From Desulfosporosinus metallidurans (GTDB taxonomy: Bacteria > Bacillota > Desulfitobacteriia > Desulfitobacteriales > Desulfitobacteriaceae): DNA of 48,248 bases. The notes beneath the pieces are model-generated. The model made no database searches. It was not told where the DNA came from and saw only the letters and a program-made list of their open reading frames with translations. Position numbers and translations under genes: made by a program. The stretch is taken from NCBI RefSeq assembly GCF_001936615.1, contig NZ_MLBF01000036.1, forward strand, positions 1 to 48,248. Direction: 5' to 3'. Positions 26,920 through 35,401 of the stretch are shown piece after piece (the first letter of the stretch is position 1; every line of letters starts with the position of its first letter).

Positions 26920-28530
26920 TTATGCTAACCTACCATGGCTAGCTTGTATTAGTAAGAGCATGCTCACCCAGTAATTTCGTTCCGTTCGGGAGGAAGCGTT
27001 CTGGATTTTCAAGCGACAGTCCTGATTGGAGAGCCACCAATCACAACCTAATTTGCCTCGTTCCAGGTTTCGAGTTATTTCAGCTATTATCTCCTGACTC
27101 CAGTCTTTCAACTGGGTGTAAGCCAGAACTCGATTTGCCAAGTTTTGGTACGCAGAATGAATGAAGGTCTGTGTATCCTGATTATATTCCAAGTCAAGGA
27201 TGGGTATTACTCCGGACAGGTCGTGGGAAATATCGCTTAGCAAGTCCTGCTCTTCGTTGGAGGAATCGATATACAGGTAATAAAGTCTAGCCGTTTGTTT
27301 TTTACCTGATTGGCGCAAGATCCTACCCAATCTCTGGATTCGTTGTCGGTTGCTGCTCGTGGAGGAAACGATGATACCTATATCGGTTGCAGGTACATTT
27401 AAGCCTTCATCAAGGGCACGGCAACTTACCAGGATGCGAATTTGTCCATCTTGATAGTTACGCAGGATATTATTTCTACTCCTTGCGTCCATTTTAGAAT
27501 GATAACGCCCCACCTGTTTGGGAAACTGAAGCTGTAACTCGTTATAGATGCGGTCCGCCACGTCAATTCTTTCGCTAAAAATCAAGACCTTTGCAATGGA
27601 CGGAAGTTGGATCAAGAGATTCTGAACACAGCTAATCCGGGACTCGGCCCGGTAGACCAGATCCCTGCGCCTAATGGAAAGGGTAAGTACTGTACGGGCC
27701 AGAGAGGCTATGGAGGCTTTTTCAGATTCTTGAGCTAATTGCTCCAAGCTGGCAAAAAAACGCGTTCTGTTTAAGCCTTTTAGAAATGGACAATGATGGA
27801 TAAGGGCTTCTAGAGCACGGGTTAGTTGTTCACTTAAGTCCAGATATTGTTGTTCTTCGTAGGGAGTGAATTTCAATTTTAGGTTAAAGATAGCAAAGGA
27901 ACTAATGATATTGGCATTTAAGGCATCGACAAAACCGTATTTGAAGAGTTCTGGCCCCAAGGCAGGAACCAGTTTTTCGTTAAATGCAGCTGTTTCTGGG
28001 GTGGCAGATAAACCCAAAGCATAGTAATGTGTCGTTTGATCTTTAGTTGGAATTTGCGTAATGAAATTGAAGATGCGCGAATTTTCCGGGCTACTATAGT
28101 GATGACATTCATCCGCGATCAGCAATACGGGGTTACCTTTTTGATAGTCCTGTAGTATATGCTGAGATAACGTGTAGCGGGCCGAGTTGACCACATAAAT
28201 CATATACTTCCGAGTAGGAGGGTCTTTGTGCATCCCAGAATAAATCCCAATGTCCTCCTTGGAAACCGCAAGATCTTCCTGCAAACTCTGAACCCATTGA
28301 TGGGCCAGAAAAACCTTGGGCACGACAATCTTGATTTTTAAAGCAGGTGCTTGCTCTGCGGACAAGACATAGTCCAGCCTAGCTATGACTCCCAAGGCCA
28401 AGACAGTTTTGCCTGCCCCGGTAACGACATTTATAATACCTTTCCCCTGCTTGCGAAACCAAATATCCAGGCATTCCTCCTGCCATGGAAATAGCTGTTT
28501 TTTCAGTTGACCATAAACGTCAATTGCCAT
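26920..28530 (-). CDS. XPB/Rad25-like superfamily 2 DNA helicase
   Basis: A 536-residue SF2 helicase. Motif I is VVTGAGKT (37-42), motif II ADECHH (139-144), motif III SATP (175), and motif VI QRLGRILRQ (399-407), with CRALDEGLNVP just before it. The overall layout (an N-terminal QEECLDIW Q-motif-like region, DECH box, short C-terminal tail) resembles XPB or type I/III restriction helicases, but there is no nuclease domain. It is transcribed away from a three-gene operon with two ATPases; the 303-bp gap between them suggests one functional cassette. AGGTGAG precedes the ATG by 7 nt. Confidence 0.9.
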   Translation of the reverse strand: MAIDVYGQLKKQLFPWQEECLDIWFRKQGKGIINVVTGAGKTVLALGVIARLDYVLSAEQAPALKIKIVVPKVFLAHQWVQSLQEDLAVSKEDIGIYSGMHKDPPTRKYMIYVVNSARYTLSQHILQDYQKGNPVLLIADECHHYSSPENSRIFNFITQIPTKDQTTHYYALGLSATPETAAFNEKLVPALGPELFKYGFVDALNANIISSFAIFNLKLKFTPYEEQQYLDLSEQLTRALEALIHHCPFLKGLNRTRFFASLEQLAQESEKASIASLARTVLTLSIRRRDLVYRAESRISCVQNLLIQLPSIAKVLIFSERIDVADRIYNELQLQFPKQVGRYHSKMDARSRNNILRNYQDGQIRILVSCRALDEGLNVPATDIGIIVSSTSSNRQRIQRLGRILRQSGKKQTARLYYLYIDSSNEEQDLLSDISHDLSGVIPILDLEYNQDTQTFIHSAYQNLANRVLAYTQLKDWSQEIIAEITRNLERGKLGCDWWLSNQDCRLKIQNASSRTERNYWVSMLLLIQASHGRLA

Positions 28531-28833
28531 ACTTTTTTCTCACCTGTCCCGCATATCGTGGTTCGTGGTTCGATGCACGATGTTCGAGTGAATGCATTTA
28601 TTTTTATTTTCATCTTCTTTTGGTGCCGCTTAAGCGGCATAGGGGTCTATCCTTCTTTATTCTAGCTTACTATGTGTGCTATTAATAGGACCTAATAATA
28701 TTATCGCAGCAAACTCGGAAGGAAATCAATTGTTTCATGTCGAATTCTTGCAAAAAAACTTGATTATTAATTATACTCTGTTTAAGCTGGTCAGAACCAG
28801 AAATAAAAAGGAATGAGATAAAGGAGCAATAAT
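28531..28833. promoter_or_regulatory. divergent control region of the helicase/ATPase cassette
   Basis: This 303-bp region holds a plus-strand promoter TTGCAA (28748) and TATACT (28772) with an 18-nt spacer, leading to the coiled-coil gene. It also holds the perfect 16-bp palindrome TGCCGCTTAAGCGGCA at 28624-28639, and short GGTTCG direct repeats around 28560-28590. The palindrome lies between the two transcription units and could bind a shared regulator. No gene is seen in it. Confidence 0.6.
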
Positions 28834-29646
28834 ATGACGGATTATGAGGATTTATTCAAACAAATGGTGGTTGTCGAAAAAGAACTAAAGGACAAGATCA
28901 ATAGTCTGCAAAAACTTTTTAAGAGCCTGAGTAAAAACATGGAAAAGGGTGATCTGAAGAGCTGGAATAAAGATCTGGGAGCTATGCGCGTCTACTTGAA
29001 AGAACAGGAAACCTTGATGGAAGGGATGCAGAATCAGGTCGATGACTTTGGGATTCGCGCTTATGTGGAAAATGGCGACTTTGCGGAACAAATGTTGGCC
29101 TATTGCGATCGTCTGGAGGTGGACGTAAAAGGAGACTATCCTAATTATGAAATGTTTCCCTTCAGAGTTAGGGTGGATACCGAAAATCTGGATTTATACT
29201 TGGACCGTAAACGTATCCAATGTTTGCGCCCCTTGGCCTTTGTGCAAGATGTGAAGGCTAGCCGGGACAAACTTTTGAAGGCAGCATTTGATCCCCGGGG
29301 CTTTGTCAAAGAGCTGGCTGCAGCTTACGACTTGATGCTCTTAAAACAAAACCAGGGAAAATTGTCAACTTCAGTAGTAGGGGATATTTATTTAAAGAGC
29401 CTCTACACTCTTTTAACCCCTATGCGACGTTTTCGCAAAGATTATGACCAACAGAGCTTCGCTTTTGACCTAGCTCGCCTTTATGCTACAGATATACGTT
29501 CCACCGAGGATGGACGGCAGTTTCAATTTGGCCCCAGTCGCAACATAAATAAGGCTATTCGCATTCTAGATCAGGATGGTAGGGAGCAGTATCTGGCAAC
29601 CATCCGTTTTTTCGAGGTCGCAGTACCTGAATTGGATTTGAGCTGA
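28834..29646 (+). CDS. coiled-coil protein of the ATPase cassette, function unknown
   Basis: A 270-residue protein that I do not assign to a family. Residues 1-70 are rich in K, E and L heptad-like patterns and probably form a coiled coil. The rest is mixed alpha/beta with FPFRVRVDTENLDLYLDRKR and a conserved-looking RQFQFGPSRNINKAIRILDQDG near the end. It has no signal peptide or membrane segment. AAAGGAG precedes the ATG. It is the first gene of an operon with two P-loop ATPases, 30 bp upstream of the first, so it is probably their partner or substrate adaptor. Confidence 0.85.
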   Translation: MTDYEDLFKQMVVVEKELKDKINSLQKLFKSLSKNMEKGDLKSWNKDLGAMRVYLKEQETLMEGMQNQVDDFGIRAYVENGDFAEQMLAYCDRLEVDVKGDYPNYEMFPFRVRVDTENLDLYLDRKRIQCLRPLAFVQDVKASRDKLLKAAFDPRGFVKELAAAYDLMLLKQNQGKLSTSVVGDIYLKSLYTLLTPMRRFRKDYDQQSFAFDLARLYATDIRSTEDGRQFQFGPSRNINKAIRILDQDGREQYLATIRFFEVAVPELDLS

Positions 29647-29676
29647 TTCGGATGAAAATTTAGGGGGGTAAGTGCA

Positions 29677-30897
29677 TTGGGAAATGATATTCACTCAGCC
29701 CTGGCACGTTTGAGGAAGGGACAGGCTCCAGGTAACCGTAATATTTTGAGGGAAATATCAGTGGGCAGCGACTTTATTATGGATTTTTGGAAGGAAAAAT
29801 ACTTGGCGAACTATCTGGCCTTGGGAGGGAGCAAGATAAAGTTCTTGACAGGCCGCACTGGTAGTGGAAAAACTCACTTTTTAGAGTTGCTGGCCATGGA
29901 AGCGGAAAACACGGGCTATATTTCGGTTTGTCTCTCGGCACGGGAATTATGGATCCATGATTTTAAGGATATCTATACTGCAATATTGCGTCAGGTCAAC
30001 CTGTTGGAACGTTTGCAGTTGTGCAGTCATGAGGTCATCCGGCAATTGGGGTATGAGCCCAATACTATTCCGGAAAATTTTAGCTTTGCCGATTATTTGT
30101 CCAGTCAGGGAAAACTCGACCCCTTGACCAAACGGGAGATAAGGGAACAGTTAGAAAAGCAATTTCTTTCCAACCCCCTGATAGACAATAATTTCGCTTT
30201 GGCCTGTGCCCTATTAACTGGGGGTATTTTAGGGCACCCCACTTTGGAAGAAGCCAGTCGCAAGCTGTTGATGCTGTGGCTGGAAGGAAGTCGAGAAGCC
30301 CCATTGCCCTCTCTTCGCCGACTGGGTTTGTCCCCCAGCAAAATCACCAAATATAATGCTAGGCACATGTTGCGTTCCCTGGTAGAGGTTTGCTGCCTGG
30401 CTGGTTACAAGGGTCTCGTTATTTCTATTGATAATATGGAAGTTCTGGTTGATGCAGAACATGCGGAAACCCTACGTTATACTCGTTTGAAACGTGAAGA
30501 TGCTTACGAAAGTATCCGCGAATTGATTGATGAGATTGATACCTTAAAACACACTATGTTCGTTTTTTCGTTTGAGCGCAGTCTTATGGACGACGACACT
30601 AAGGGTTTGAAGTCCTATCAAGCTCTTTGGATGCGCATTCAGAATGAAATTGAAGGTACCCGTTTTAACCGTTTCGCCGACATTGTGGATCTTGATCGCC
30701 TGATTGATGAGGTCTATACGCCGAAAAATATTCTGAAAATGTCTACCCGCTTGGCTCAGGTCATCAACCGCCTTGATGAAGGAGCCATCCCTATTAGCTT
30801 GAGCACAGCGGAAGAACTCCACGCTAAGTCGCGCTTTGGTAAAGTATCTTTGCCTAGGCGGGTAGTTCTGACGACTTTGCAGGAAGGAGCAGAATAA
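29677..30897 (+). CDS. P-loop ATPase 1, BrxD/DUF2791-like
   Basis: A 406-residue ATPase. Walker A is GRTGSGKT at 59-66, and the Walker B strand is GLVISIDNMEVL at 246-257 with D252, the place where DUF2791/BrxD proteins have a D-E pair. The arrangement (long helical insert between the A and B motifs, family length about 400) fits the BrxD-type ATP-binding proteins of BREX type 2 and related systems; I recognise this by pattern only. The TTG start has AGGGGGG 10 nt upstream. It overlaps the next gene by 1 bp. Confidence 0.82.
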   Translation: MGNDIHSALARLRKGQAPGNRNILREISVGSDFIMDFWKEKYLANYLALGGSKIKFLTGRTGSGKTHFLELLAMEAENTGYISVCLSARELWIHDFKDIYTAILRQVNLLERLQLCSHEVIRQLGYEPNTIPENFSFADYLSSQGKLDPLTKREIREQLEKQFLSNPLIDNNFALACALLTGGILGHPTLEEASRKLLMLWLEGSREAPLPSLRRLGLSPSKITKYNARHMLRSLVEVCCLAGYKGLVISIDNMEVLVDAEHAETLRYTRLKREDAYESIRELIDEIDTLKHTMFVFSFERSLMDDDTKGLKSYQALWMRIQNEIEGTRFNRFADIVDLDRLIDEVYTPKNILKMSTRLAQVINRLDEGAIPISLSTAEELHAKSRFGKVSLPRRVVLTTLQEGAE

Positions 30898-32114
30898 TGG
30901 ATTTCGAAGCTCAAAGGATCATTGAAGCTTTGCGTTCGGGAGTGTCTTCCCGGGCGGTAGGGCACTATTTTTCCTCAGCCCGTCCAGAATTAATGGAGCA
31001 GATCTCGCGCAAGCTAGATCGGGTCAGAGATACTGGAGAATCCAGCGGTATGGTCGTTTCCGGAAAGTACGGAGAGGGCAAAACCCACCTTTTAAATACC
31101 GTGTTTAACTTGGCCCATAGCAACAATATGGTCGTCAGCCTGCTTTCCCTGAGCAAAGAGACCCCGTTTGATAAACCCTATCTGGTCTATCAGAAACTGG
31201 TCAGCAACACTTATCTGCCTCAACGCCTACAACCCGGATTCCAACATGTCTTACAGGATATTACTCCTAATAACCCCAACGCTCTGGATCTGCTATCCTT
31301 TACAAGTAAGCACTTGGTAACTGACAAGTTGTTTTTTGTTCTAAGATCCTATCTGCACGTTGATGACCCGGATGACAAATATTTGTTGATGGCGGACCTG
31401 GAGGGCGACTTCATCAATAATGCTTACCTACGTCAGATCTACAAAAGGATTTTTGCCCAACCGGTCCGCTTTGCCGTCCCCTTTAGCAAAACGCGTCACA
31501 GTATGGACTACTTTACGATGTTAAGCCATATGTTTAAGTTGCTAGGTTACAATGGTTGGGTAGTATTGTTTGATGAAACTGAATTGATAGGTCGTCTTGG
31601 CAAAAAAGCCCGCCTCATCGCCTATAATAATATGGCATCCTTCTTGTTCCCTGAGCGATATTCGCGCCTAGAATCTACCTTTACGATGTTTGCTTTGGGA
31701 GCATCCTATCGTGAAGATGTGATAGAGGCCAAACATGATTTTGAAAACCTTTCCACGGCGTATGTGGACCGCGCCCAGCGCGAGCCTATTGAGAAGGTTC
31801 TCAACCATATTATTAATGCCCCCCAGCTTCAACCGCTTAACCAAGATGAAATCCTAGCCGTTCTGGAACAGCTCCAGGTTTTTCACGGTCGGTCCTACAA
31901 CTGGAAGCCTAAGCTTGATGTGCGTGAGGTTTTGAAAGCCTCAGAAAACAGGGGCTATCTGTTAAGAACCAGAATCCGCTCCGCTGTAGAATTGTTGGAT
32001 CAGCTTTATCAGTACGGACAGATCGGGGATATTCGCATCAATGACCTTGGAGAACCACAGTATCAGGAAGAGGAATTACCCTCTTTGGATGAATGTATCG
32101 TAGATGAAAATTAG
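30897..32114 (+). CDS. P-loop ATPase 2, BrxD/DUF2791-like
   Basis: A 405-residue ATPase, the same size as its upstream neighbour but clearly different in sequence. Walker A is GKYGEGKT at 56-63, and Walker B is WVVLFDETEL at 221-230 with a D-E pair (D226, E227) as expected for DUF2791. A conserved arginine-rich stretch follows (GRLGKKARLIAYNNMASFL). GGAAGGAG precedes ATG 30897, which shares a base with the stop of ATPase 1, so the two are made together and may form a mixed ring. A REP-like repeat directly follows the stop. Confidence 0.85.
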   Translation: MDFEAQRIIEALRSGVSSRAVGHYFSSARPELMEQISRKLDRVRDTGESSGMVVSGKYGEGKTHLLNTVFNLAHSNNMVVSLLSLSKETPFDKPYLVYQKLVSNTYLPQRLQPGFQHVLQDITPNNPNALDLLSFTSKHLVTDKLFFVLRSYLHVDDPDDKYLLMADLEGDFINNAYLRQIYKRIFAQPVRFAVPFSKTRHSMDYFTMLSHMFKLLGYNGWVVLFDETELIGRLGKKARLIAYNNMASFLFPERYSRLESTFTMFALGASYREDVIEAKHDFENLSTAYVDRAQREPIEKVLNHIINAPQLQPLNQDEILAVLEQLQVFHGRSYNWKPKLDVREVLKASENRGYLLRTRIRSAVELLDQLYQYGQIGDIRINDLGEPQYQEEELPSLDECIVDEN

Positions 32115-32116
32115 GC

Positions 32117-32195
32117 AAACAAGGGGACAAACAGGGGGACAGGTACGTTGTTTCAGGCAATGAATACCCAAACGCGGAACCTGTCCCCCTGTTTA
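32117..32195. repeat. REP-like element, long asymmetric copy B with extra 5' half
   Basis: A short AACAAGGGGACA precedes the complete element GGGGGACAGGTACGTTGTTT to ACCTGTCCCCCTGTTT. It matches the copy at 23276-23341 nearly base for base, including the non-palindromic interior. It lies between the ATPase operon and the RluA gene. Confidence 0.88.
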
Positions 32196-32223
32196 AAAAA
32201 GCGAATAGATTGGAACTAGTGAT

Positions 32224-33117
32224 ATGAAGTCATATACTGCATACTCGATCGCTGAAGAGCATCAGGGCCTTACGGTAGAGGTCTACTTAAAACAAGTTTT
32301 GAAGTATTCGGGAAGAAAAATTCAGAAGCTGACCCGGCAAAAGGGAATTTTGCTAAACAAAAAAACCGTTTTCTTGCAGAAGAAAGTTAAAAAGGGAGAT
32401 GTTTTGCGCGTTTTGGCTCTTGAGGACTCATCCTACGGGGTCGAACCGGAGCCAGGGTCAGTCGAAATATTGTATGAAGATAAATATTTAATAGTATTGA
32501 ACAAGCCCTCTGGGCTACTGGTACACCCGGCGGGCCAAACTTTCCTAGGTACGTTAAGCAATTACCTCGCCCATTATTATCAACAACTGGGAGAAATCTG
32601 CACAGTTCGTCCAATACACCGCCTTGACAGAGAAACTTCGGGGTGTGTTGTATTTGCCAAAGACAGCCATACCCAAGCCCTGTTAGAGACATCCCTGAAG
32701 GAAGGAAACCTGAAGCGCACTTACCAAGCCGTGGTGAATGGAATTGTGGATCCTCCAGCCGGAACAATCAATGAGCCGATTGGTCCACATCCCACCAAGC
32801 CGAACCGGCGCGCAGTTAACCAAAAAGGGGACCAGGCCATAACCCATTACAAGACGGTTCAGAACTTTTCCGGAGCTTCCCTGTTAGAACTAACTCTGGC
32901 CACCGGCAGAACGCATCAGATCCGTGTTCATTTAACCCATATCGGGCACCCAATTGTCGGGGACAGGATGTACGGAAAAAGCTCAGCTCTCATTTCCGGA
33001 CAAGCCTTACACGCCTTTTCTTTGCACTTCCCGCATCCGGTTGAGCAGCGTGAAATTGCAGTCGAAGCTCCGTTTCCAGCAAATTTTCTACGAGTGATTG
33101 AGAATTACACCGGGTGA
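32224..33117 (+). CDS. RluA-family pseudouridine synthase
   Basis: A 297-residue RNA-modifying enzyme. An N-terminal S4 RNA-binding domain (about 15-65, QKLTRQKGILLNKKTV) is followed by the synthase domain with the catalytic motif HRLDRETSG at 132-140 (Asp135), VLNKPSGLLVHP and GRTHQIRVHLTHIGHPIVGD. It converts uridines to pseudouridine in rRNA or tRNA; the site is unknown. The ATG start at 32224 lies just after the REP element and has no strong ribosome binding site (GGAACTAGTGAT). Confidence 0.92.
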   Translation: MKSYTAYSIAEEHQGLTVEVYLKQVLKYSGRKIQKLTRQKGILLNKKTVFLQKKVKKGDVLRVLALEDSSYGVEPEPGSVEILYEDKYLIVLNKPSGLLVHPAGQTFLGTLSNYLAHYYQQLGEICTVRPIHRLDRETSGCVVFAKDSHTQALLETSLKEGNLKRTYQAVVNGIVDPPAGTINEPIGPHPTKPNRRAVNQKGDQAITHYKTVQNFSGASLLELTLATGRTHQIRVHLTHIGHPIVGDRMYGKSSALISGQALHAFSLHFPHPVEQREIAVEAPFPANFLRVIENYTG

Positions 33118-33151
33118 AACAAGGGAAACACGGGGACAGGTACGTTGTTTC
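33118..33151. repeat. REP-like half element
   Basis: AACAAGGGAAACACGGGGAC then AGGTACGTTGTTTC: only the left arm, without the ACCTGTCCCC partner. It begins directly after the RluA stop codon. Confidence 0.8.
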
Positions 33152-33219
33152 AAATAAATAAGGTCAAAACAAGGTATTTAATCCCCTACTTTCCATTAGA
33201 ACATTGGAGGTTACGATAA

Positions 33220-33249
33220 TTGTATAGAAAATTGAATGAGGTATATAAT
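33220..33249 (+). promoter_or_regulatory. putative promoter of the SDR gene
   Basis: TTGTAT at 33220-33225 and a perfect TATAAT at 33244-33249 are separated by 18 nt, about 110 nt before the SDR start. Confidence 0.5.
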
Positions 33250-33300
33250 GAGCAACGTTGATATTGCTATTTCCAATGATTGAGCATATAATTTAGAATT

Positions 33301-33326
33301 AATAAACTATTATAAAATAGTTTATT
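33301..33326. promoter_or_regulatory. palindromic operator-like site before the SDR gene
   Basis: AATAAACTAT and ATAGTTTATT are perfect 10-bp inverted arms around TATAAA. The site lies between the promoter and the SDR start, a position suited to a repressor such as a TetR-type protein. No regulator gene is next to it. Confidence 0.55.
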
Positions 33327-33360
33327 TTATGGTTACAGTACATCAGAAGGAGGAAAAACT

Positions 33361-34119
33361 ATGAGACTTCAAGGAAAAGTAGCCGTAATAACAGGTGCTG
33401 CATCTGGTATGGGAAAAGCAATCGCACTCGTTTATGCAAAAGAAGGTGCCAAAGTTGTCGTATCAGATATCAATTTAGAAGGAGCAAATGGAACCGTTGC
33501 AGAGATTGTGTCAAATGGTGGCTTGGCGACTGCTGTTGCGACCAATGTAACAAAAGAAGAAAATATCCAAAATCTAATTGATACAGCAGTTAAGGTTTAT
33601 GGAACTTTAGATATTCTCGTCAATAATGCTGGTATCATGGACAATTTTTATCCTGCTGCTGAGGTAACGGATGAACTTTGGGAACGGGTTTTTGCCATCA
33701 ATACTACCGGACCGATGCGTGCCATAAGAAAAGCACTTCCCATCTTCATACAAAAAGGAAGTGGGATAATTATAAATATTGCTTCTGCTGGAGGTTTATT
33801 TGGCTCCAGAGCAGGTGCGGCCTACACAGCTTCTAAACATGCGATTATTGGGTTGACAAAAAATGTAGGGTTTCAATATGCTACTTTAGGGGTCCGTTGT
33901 AATGCAATTGCTCCTGGAGGAGTCAATACGAATATAGGTACTACTATAAACGCTCCAAATGAATTTGGTATGGGAAAAGCAATGGCTGGTATCAACTTAA
34001 ATCCCCGAATGGGTGAATCAGAAGAAATTGCTAGAGTTGCTCTCTTTTTAGCATCTGATGATTCAAGTTTTGTTAATGGCTCTGTCATCACAGCGGATGC
34101 AGGCTGGACTGCATATTAA
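33361..34119 (+). CDS. short-chain dehydrogenase/reductase (SDR)
   Basis: A 252-residue classical SDR oxidoreductase. The cofactor motif is TGAASGMG (11-18), NNAG lies at 88-91, and the catalytic triad is Ser142 with Tyr155-x3-Lys159 (YTASK). The acidic residue after the second strand (SDIN) suggests preference for NAD. The substrate is unknown; similar proteins are annotated as 3-oxoacyl-ACP reductase or glucose dehydrogenase. AAGGAGG lies 8 nt before the ATG. It is monocistronic with its own terminator and operator-like palindrome. Confidence 0.92.
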   Translation: MRLQGKVAVITGAASGMGKAIALVYAKEGAKVVVSDINLEGANGTVAEIVSNGGLATAVATNVTKEENIQNLIDTAVKVYGTLDILVNNAGIMDNFYPAAEVTDELWERVFAINTTGPMRAIRKALPIFIQKGSGIIINIASAGGLFGSRAGAAYTASKHAIIGLTKNVGFQYATLGVRCNAIAPGGVNTNIGTTINAPNEFGMGKAMAGINLNPRMGESEEIARVALFLASDDSSFVNGSVITADAGWTAY

Positions 34120-34173
34120 CCAACATATCTCAACGCTTGTTTGATTGTGGAAGAATAATTGCATGCCAAACGC

Positions 34174-34198
34174 AAAACCCCAGCATTGCCGGGGTTTT
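34174..34198 (+). terminator. terminator of the SDR gene
   Basis: AAAACCCCAGCATTGCCGGG then GTTTTT: a GC-rich stem with a T-run. It resembles the hairpin at 22320-22346. Confidence 0.85.
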
Positions 34199-34210
34199 TG
34201 TGCATTATGT

Positions 34211-34573
34211 CTAGTGTATTTTCGCCCCAAAAGGTATGAGCCCAAGTTTAGCAAATTTGAAATGCTGAAGTCCAAATGGTATGCCTACAATTGTTATACA
34301 AAAAATTGCGCCTATAACGAGATGAGCTATGGCAAACTCCCATCCAAAAACGATGAGCCAGATGATATTAAAAGTTAGTCCTCCTGCTCCAAAATGTCCA
34401 AGTTCTAGTTCTTTTCCAAAAGGCCACAACACAAATTTCGAGATCTTGAAACATTGAACACCAAATGGTATGCCAATGACTGTTATACACATTATTAACC
34501 CTGCTAAAAACCATACAATCGAGGCGATGATCCCTCCAAATATTAGCCAAATAACATTACCAATGAGATTCAT
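34211..34573 (-). CDS. YccF domain membrane protein
   Basis: A 120-residue membrane protein with two copies of the YccF (DUF307) repeat, each having a hydrophobic stretch and the motif ITVIGIPFGVQCFK or ITIVGIPFGLQHFK. Four membrane segments are likely. Function is unknown. ATG 34573 is preceded by AGGGAGGAAGAC. A longer open frame to 34648 runs through a REP-like element and is rejected. Confidence 0.88.
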   Translation of the reverse strand: MNLIGNVIWLIFGGIIASIVWFLAGLIMCITVIGIPFGVQCFKISKFVLWPFGKELELGHFGAGGLTFNIIWLIVFGWEFAIAHLVIGAIFCITIVGIPFGLQHFKFAKLGLIPFGAKIH

Positions 34574-34593
34574 TGTCTTCCTCCCTTTACTAG

Positions 34594-34618
34594 AAACAGG
34601 GGGACAGGTCCCCGGTTT
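34594..34618. repeat. REP-like half element at the 3' side of the RAYT gene
   Basis: AAACAGGGGGACAGGTCCCC then GGTTT. It overlaps the last codon of the RAYT gene. With the inverted copy at 35402-35429 it brackets the transposase. Confidence 0.82.
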
Positions 34619-35378
34619 AAGCTTTCCAAACTCGCGTTTGAGGTACACCCGTTATTCGCGCAATTTGTCGTATACTGACCCCTTCCAATTGTTTTAATTC
34701 CTTAAGAATCTCTTCTTGCCTTACTCTCTCTTCAATCGCAATATGCAAGGCATTAATTCCGAACTGTTCCTTAATTTTTTCTTTAAGCATTTCATCAGTC
34801 ATGCCAATTTTGTTTTCTTCAATATCGAGACATTCTTCGGTATTCTTCTCTCTGGAAAATTTTCCGAATAACGTTAAAGATTCGACTGCTATTCCTGAAA
34901 ACATATTAAGAACATACTCCTTATCAACCCTATGCCCTTGGCTCATATAGTCTCCATAACTGCTCCATGGATAGTGGGAGATATCCTCTACCATCTTTGC
35001 CTTGATTGGATTCTGGTGGATATAGCGTAGTACTGTCAGGAAATAGCCGTCTGTATCCACTATTTCGCTCTTAAATCGTTCCTGAAATAAGTGCCCACAT
35101 CGTCCATACTTCTTATTAAACCACAACACATAGCTTGAGCTGATGCGCTTCATCGCCGCACCTATAGGCTCTGATTGTTCTTGCAATAAAATGTGTATAT
35201 GATTATCCATTAAACAATAGGCATATAGCTTATAGCAACTCATCTCTCTGTATCGAGCAAACGTCTCAATAAGTTTTTGTCTATCTTCATTATCTTCAAA
35301 AATGCTCTGCCGATTTATGCCGCGCATGATGACGTGATAAATACCCGTTGGACTTTCTTTCCTTGCTCTTCTCGGCAT
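34617..35378 (-). CDS. REP-associated tyrosine transposase (RAYT, Y1_Tnp)
   Basis: A 253-residue HUH-type single-strand transposase of the IS200/Y1 superfamily. N-terminal PRRARKESPTGIYHVIMRG is the usual RAYT start; the HUH motif is HIH at 60-62 (MDNHIHILLQE) and the catalytic tyrosine is Y119 in LRYIHQNPIKAK. A C-terminal helix-turn-helix-like tail (SIRQIARITGVPQTRVWKA) is also seen. RAYTs are domesticated enzymes that nick and move REP palindromes. Inverted REP-like halves flank the gene and many full copies lie within 25 kb. GAGGTGGTGA precedes the ATG. Confidence 0.92.
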   Translation of the reverse strand: MPRRARKESPTGIYHVIMRGINRQSIFEDNEDRQKLIETFARYREMSCYKLYAYCLMDNHIHILLQEQSEPIGAAMKRISSSYVLWFNKKYGRCGHLFQERFKSEIVDTDGYFLTVLRYIHQNPIKAKMVEDISHYPWSSYGDYMSQGHRVDKEYVLNMFSGIAVESLTLFGKFSREKNTEECLDIEENKIGMTDEMLKEKIKEQFGINALHIAIEERVRQEEILKELKQLEGVSIRQIARITGVPQTRVWKA

Positions 35379-35401
35379 TTTGTCACCACCTCAAACAGAT
35401 T

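Noticed and set aside
26920..28530. Type I or III restriction subunit
   Set aside because: There is no nuclease domain, specificity subunit or methylase in the neighbourhood.
28834..29646. TerB-like domain in the 270-residue cassette protein
   Set aside because: Considered because helicase/ATPase sets with TerB domains are known, but no TerB pattern could be seen.
34574..34648. N-terminal extension of the YccF protein
   Set aside because: It translates a REP-like element (GTCPPV) and the downstream ATG has the good ribosome binding site.
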